The translations under genes and the position numbers were made by a program. Below the pieces are notes generated by a model. It was not told where the DNA came from. It was given only the letters and a program-made list of their open reading frames with translations, and did not search any database. Positions 6,793-9,241 of a stretch of 9,241 nt of DNA are shown here, one piece after another. The stretch's first letter is position 1. Every line of letters starts with the position of its first letter. The stretch is from Syntrophomonadaceae bacterium (GTDB lineage Bacteria > Bacillota > Syntrophomonadia > Syntrophomonadales > Syntrophomonadaceae): NCBI GenBank assembly GCA_028698695.1, contig JAQVWB010000070.1, positions 1 through 9,241 of the forward strand, read 5' to 3'.

Positions 6793-6865
6793 TCGCTATT
6801 AAGGTTGCTTCGCTATCGCTCAGAATGACACGCAAAAGAGCACTTTTTTAGCATCCCCCCTTGCA

Positions 6866-7627
6866 TCATTTCTTCCCACATAAAGGACAATCTTTTCTTC
6901 TTTTCCAACTGATATCTCTAAAACTACTGGAAATTGCATCAAAGGTAATTATTCTTCCGGAGACAGTTTGTCCAATGCCAATTATTAATTTAACTGCCTC
7001 CAATGCTTGCATTGTGCCGATAATGCCTGGCAGCATTCCCAATACTCCCGTTTCTTCAGTGCTATTCAGTGCAATATCTTCAGGGGGGGTTGGGTAGAGA
7101 CATCGGTAACAAGGGGTTTTATCAGGTATGATAGTCATAAGTATTCCGTCATATCCGGCAACTGCTCCCTCTATGACCGGTTTTTTAAGAAAATAAGCCG
7201 TATCGCTTACCAGGTACCGGGTAGGGAAATTATCCGTTGCATCAATTATTACATCATAAGCTACCAGTATTTCCCTGACATTATCAGCACTTAGTTTTAA
7301 AGAATGTTTAATAATTTCAATATCCGGATTTAGCCGGGTAAGCTGTTTTTCTGAACAATCAGTTTTGTATCTGCCGATGTCTTCTGTAGAATAGGCTATC
7401 TGACGATTAAGGTTGGAATAAGAAACCGTATCATAATCGACTATACCTATGGTGCCAACTCCGGCGGCAGCCAGATAAATCGATGCCGGTGAACCTAATC
7501 CACCGGCTCCGACTATCAGCACTTTAGCCATTTTCAGTTTGTTTTGTCCTTCCGGACCAAAACCGTCCAGTACCAGTTGCCTTGTGTATCTTAGCATATT
7601 GTTATCTGTTAACTCTTGGGAATACAT
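6866..7627 (-). CDS. thiF: ThiF/MoeB-family sulfur-carrier adenylyltransferase
   Basis: The cytoplasmic enzyme should adenylate the C-terminal Gly-Gly of ThiS so that sulfur can be loaded for thiazole synthesis. Its 253 residues are normal for the family. Visible are the nucleotide-binding GAGGLG (40-45), NLNRQ with Arg75, catalytic-site Asp132 in ATDN, and the zinc ligands CYRC (173, 176) and CPLC (247, 250). Family members usually have a cysteine before the GVLG segment (E. coli ThiF Cys184); here the aligned residue is Thr190 in NSTEETGVLG. The gene begins four bases after the thiS stop, and its ribosome site GGAGG lies inside the last thiS codons, suggesting coupled translation. Relatives serving molybdopterin (MoeB) or other sulfur carriers look alike. 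The adjoining thiS and thiC support the thiamine role. Confidence 0.85.
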   Translation of the reverse strand: MYSQELTDNNMLRYTRQLVLDGFGPEGQNKLKMAKVLIVGAGGLGSPASIYLAAAGVGTIGIVDYDTVSYSNLNRQIAYSTEDIGRYKTDCSEKQLTRLNPDIEIIKHSLKLSADNVREILVAYDVIIDATDNFPTRYLVSDTAYFLKKPVIEGAVAGYDGILMTIIPDKTPCYRCLYPTPPEDIALNSTEETGVLGMLPGIIGTMQALEAVKLIIGIGQTVSGRIITFDAISSSFRDISWKRRKDCPLCGKK

Positions 7628-7630
7628 ATC

Positions 7631-7834
7631 TTAACCGCCTCCGATGAATTTGACTATTTCCAAATGGTCTTCATTTACCAACTTGATGTCAGCCCATGAT
7701 TGGCGTTCCGGTATTTCATAATTAAGCTCAACAACTACCGTTTCAGGCTTTACTCCATACTTTATCAGTAAGTCCGTTATTGATGTTGATTCAGGCAATT
7801 CTTCTTGCTTGCCGTTAACAGTTATAACTATCAT
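7631..7834 (-). CDS. thiS: Sulfur carrier protein ThiS
   Basis: A 67-residue ubiquitin-like protein starts MIVITVNGKQEELPESTSIT and ends with the required GlyGly tail, here KFIGGG. The tail is adenylated by ThiF, then carries thiocarboxylate sulfur to the thiazole synthase ThiG. VNGK near the start and VVELNYEIP in the middle are typical of ThiS. The ATG at 7834 lies nine bases after GGAG; a TTG at 7837 would add one Met and is also possible. It sits between thiC and thiF with very short gaps. ThiG is not in the window. Confidence 0.92.
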   Translation of the reverse strand: MIVITVNGKQEELPESTSITDLLIKYGVKPETVVVELNYEIPERQSWADIKLVNEDHLEIVKFIGGG

Positions 7835-7850
7835 CAATATTCACTCCGTA

Positions 7851-9152
7851 TTATTTAAAACTTACACTTTCGCCGCAAAGAGTCTTATTCATGGTTCTGA
7901 TTGCACACAGTTTTCCGCACATAGTACAAGAATCTTCAAATTCCGGATTGGATGCCGTACGGTATTTCCGGGGTTTTTCAGAATCAATTGCCAGAGCAAA
8001 CATCTGCTCCCAGTCAAGGTTCTTTCGGGCCAGACTCATCTGGTAATCCTGCTCTCTGGCTCCATAAACACCTTTGGCAATGTCGGCAGCGTGGGCGGCT
8101 ATTCTGGCTGCAATGATTCCTTCTTTCATATCATCCAGGTCAGGAAGTCTTAAATGTTCAGCAGGAGTAACGTAACACAGGAAGTCAGCTCCACTGGCGG
8201 CAGCAATTGCTCCGCCGATGGCACTGGTTATATGGTCATAACCAGGAGCAATATCAGTAACAATAGGTCCTAACACATAAAAAGGAGCATGATGACATAG
8301 GCTTTTTTGCAAGACCATATTGGCAGCAATTTCATTAATAGGCATATGCCCTGGACCTTCCACCATTACTTGAACATTTCTGCTCCAGGCTTTTTTCGTC
8401 AATTCTCCCAAAGTTATTAATTCTTCAATTTGGCAGGCATCGGTAGAATCATTTATACTGCCTGGTCGGCAGGCATCACCTAAACTGATGGTTACGTCAT
8501 ACTCATTACAAATATCCAGTATCCTATCGTAGTATTCATAAAACGGATTTTCATTGCCGGTAAGCTCCATCCAGGCATAAAGCAAAGAACCGCCTCTGGA
8601 AACGATATTAGTTAATCGACCGCTATTTTTTAATCGTTCAGCCGTTTTTCTATTAATGCCAGCATGGACAGCCATAAAATCTACGCCATCCCCGGCATGT
8701 ACCCTGACTATATCAATTAATTCTTCAGCCGTGATCTCCGCCAAATCTTTACCCGGCAATCCGATGGCATCATAAACAGGTACCGTACCTATCATGGCAG
8801 AGGAAGCAGTGATCAGCCGGCGCCTGAATTCACGGGTATTGCCGAATGAACTTAAATCCATTATTGCTTCAGCGCCCATCTTCATAGCTTGTGCGGCCTT
8901 GTCCAGCTCCATATCAAAATCTCTGGAGTCCCTGGAAATACCCAGATTAACATTAATTTTGGTTCTAAGACCTTCGCCAATTCCGTTGGGATTGAGCCGG
9001 ACATGAATCTTATTTGCAGGTATGGCAACTCTGCCTTGCGCTACCAGAAGCATTAATTTATCTAATTCCATGTTTTCTTTGGCGGCAACAATTTTCATTT
9101 GATCAGTAACAATATTCTGTCTGGCGGCTTCCATTTGTGTCATGTATTTCAT
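7851..9152 (-). CDS. thiC: Phosphomethylpyrimidine synthase ThiC
   Basis: ThiC is a radical-SAM-type enzyme that rearranges aminoimidazole ribotide into hydroxymethylpyrimidine phosphate. At 433 residues this is the short form of anaerobes and archaea, lacking the long N-terminal extension of the 631-residue E. coli protein. Signatures include TQMEAAR at the start, VAIPAN, FMAVHAG, SLGDACRPGSINDSTD, EGPGHMPINE, IAPGYDHITSAIGGA and TPAEHLRLP. The iron-sulfur cysteines lie at the C-terminus in CTMCGKLC (409, 412, 416), a CX2CX3C spacing. The ATG overlaps the stop of the upstream gene (ATGA), with GGGAG about ten bases before it. A paralogue group in anaerobes makes 5-hydroxybenzimidazole for B12 (BzaF type). 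The thiS, thiF and probable thiE neighbours favour thiamine here. Confidence 0.93.
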   Translation of the reverse strand: MKYMTQMEAARQNIVTDQMKIVAAKENMELDKLMLLVAQGRVAIPANKIHVRLNPNGIGEGLRTKINVNLGISRDSRDFDMELDKAAQAMKMGAEAIMDLSSFGNTREFRRRLITASSAMIGTVPVYDAIGLPGKDLAEITAEELIDIVRVHAGDGVDFMAVHAGINRKTAERLKNSGRLTNIVSRGGSLLYAWMELTGNENPFYEYYDRILDICNEYDVTISLGDACRPGSINDSTDACQIEELITLGELTKKAWSRNVQVMVEGPGHMPINEIAANMVLQKSLCHHAPFYVLGPIVTDIAPGYDHITSAIGGAIAAASGADFLCYVTPAEHLRLPDLDDMKEGIIAARIAAHAADIAKGVYGAREQDYQMSLARKNLDWEQMFALAIDSEKPRKYRTASNPEFEDSCTMCGKLCAIRTMNKTLCGESVSFK

Positions 9153-9241
9153 TGTGGTTTCTCTCCCTTCATTATCCCCATGATTTCGGCGACTTTGGCT
9201 TCTATATCAACAGCTCCTGCCAGCTCAGTTACAAGGGCAAC
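9149..9241 (-). CDS. Probable thiamine-phosphate synthase, C-terminal end
   Basis: The last 30 codons of a gene enter from the right edge, beginning VALVTELAGAVDIEAKVAEI and ending GEKPQ. The hydrophobic strand (VALVTEL) followed by a helix rich in Ala and Glu matches the end of ThiE-type TIM barrels (typically VAVVSAI...D-E-A). ThiE joins the pyrimidine and thiazole moieties. Its TGA overlaps the thiC ATG in an ATGA, showing translational coupling within the same operon. With so little sequence, another thiamine enzyme such as a ThiD-ThiE fusion cannot be excluded. Confidence 0.5.
   Translation of the reverse strand, partial: VALVTELAGAVDIEAKVAEIMGIMKGEKPQ

Larger units (their letters stand above)
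6600..6830. mobile_element. MITE-like element with terminal inverted repeats
   Basis: The ends TGTCATCCTGAGC (6600-6612) and GCTCAGAATGACA (6818-6830) are inverted repeats with one mismatch in 13. Similarity extends loosely inward: CGACGAAGGATCTC on the left against GCTTCGCTATCGC on the right. Ends of the form TGTCATYCTGAGCG...GAAG are seen in dispersed repeats of many bacteria. There is no gene inside, only hairpins, so the element is non-autonomous. No target-site duplication is evident. It lies between the convergent oad and thi operons, where insertion harms neither. Confidence 0.62.

Noticed and set aside
6835..6853. Rho-independent terminator AAAAG-AGCA-CTTTTTT
   Set aside because: The stem is only five A/T-rich pairs, too weak to call. 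It might help end transcripts but is not supported as a terminator.
9153..9241. TPP riboswitch before thiC
   Set aside because: The bases upstream of thiC are the coding end of another gene, with no thi-box motifs. Any riboswitch would lie beyond the right edge.

Overview
The window looks like chromosomal DNA from an anaerobic, low-to-moderate GC Firmicute (Clostridia or Negativicutes type). This is inferred from the strong GGAG-type ribosome binding sites, a Na+-pumping oxaloacetate decarboxylase operon with a free-standing biotin carrier, a short clostridial-type ThiC, and a tryptophan-rich TspO-like protein. The sequence alone does not fix the genus.

Layout. Positions 1-195 (minus strand) hold the N-terminal end of a TspO/MBR-like membrane protein. 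Positions 196-1234 are a degraded accessory stretch. It contains a RelE/ParE toxin frame cut off from its ATG by what looks like one extra T, then a tail fragment of an unrecognised protein, then a short open frame of unknown meaning. Positions 1235-1873 (plus) encode a 212-residue, probably helical-repeat (HEAT-like) protein of unknown role. Positions 2026-2964 (plus) encode a ketopantoate reductase family enzyme (PanE/ApbA).

The centre, 3232-6553 (plus), is a tight four-gene operon. It encodes a carboxyltransferase alpha subunit, an OadG-like gamma subunit, a biotin carrier protein and the membrane beta subunit. Together these should decarboxylate oxaloacetate, or a related 2-oxo dicarboxylate, and export Na+. 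CO2 is moved from substrate to biotin by alpha, carried by the biotinyl protein, and released at the OadB-like membrane subunit, which pumps Na+. The operon is preceded by a palindromic GTATAC-type operator candidate and a plausible promoter. The alpha subunit carries two substitutions in an otherwise highly conserved active-site motif.

Positions 6554-6865 lie between convergent operons and hold a MITE-like element of about 231 bp with near-perfect 13-bp terminal inverted repeats and several internal hairpins, two of which exclude each other. From 9241 leftward the minus strand carries a thiamine operon: the tail of a probable thiE, then thiC, thiS and a thiF/moeB-type adenylyltransferase. 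They are spaced by a few bases or overlapping. ThiC makes the pyrimidine moiety, and ThiS and ThiF supply activated sulfur for the thiazole. The riboswitch expected for such an operon would lie beyond the right edge.

Nothing here amounts to a clearly new multi-gene system. The most unusual points are the altered alpha-subunit motif, the operator and shared 12-mer in front of panE and the oad operon, the broken toxin, the hairpin-rich mobile element, and a ThiF lacking the usual cysteine.
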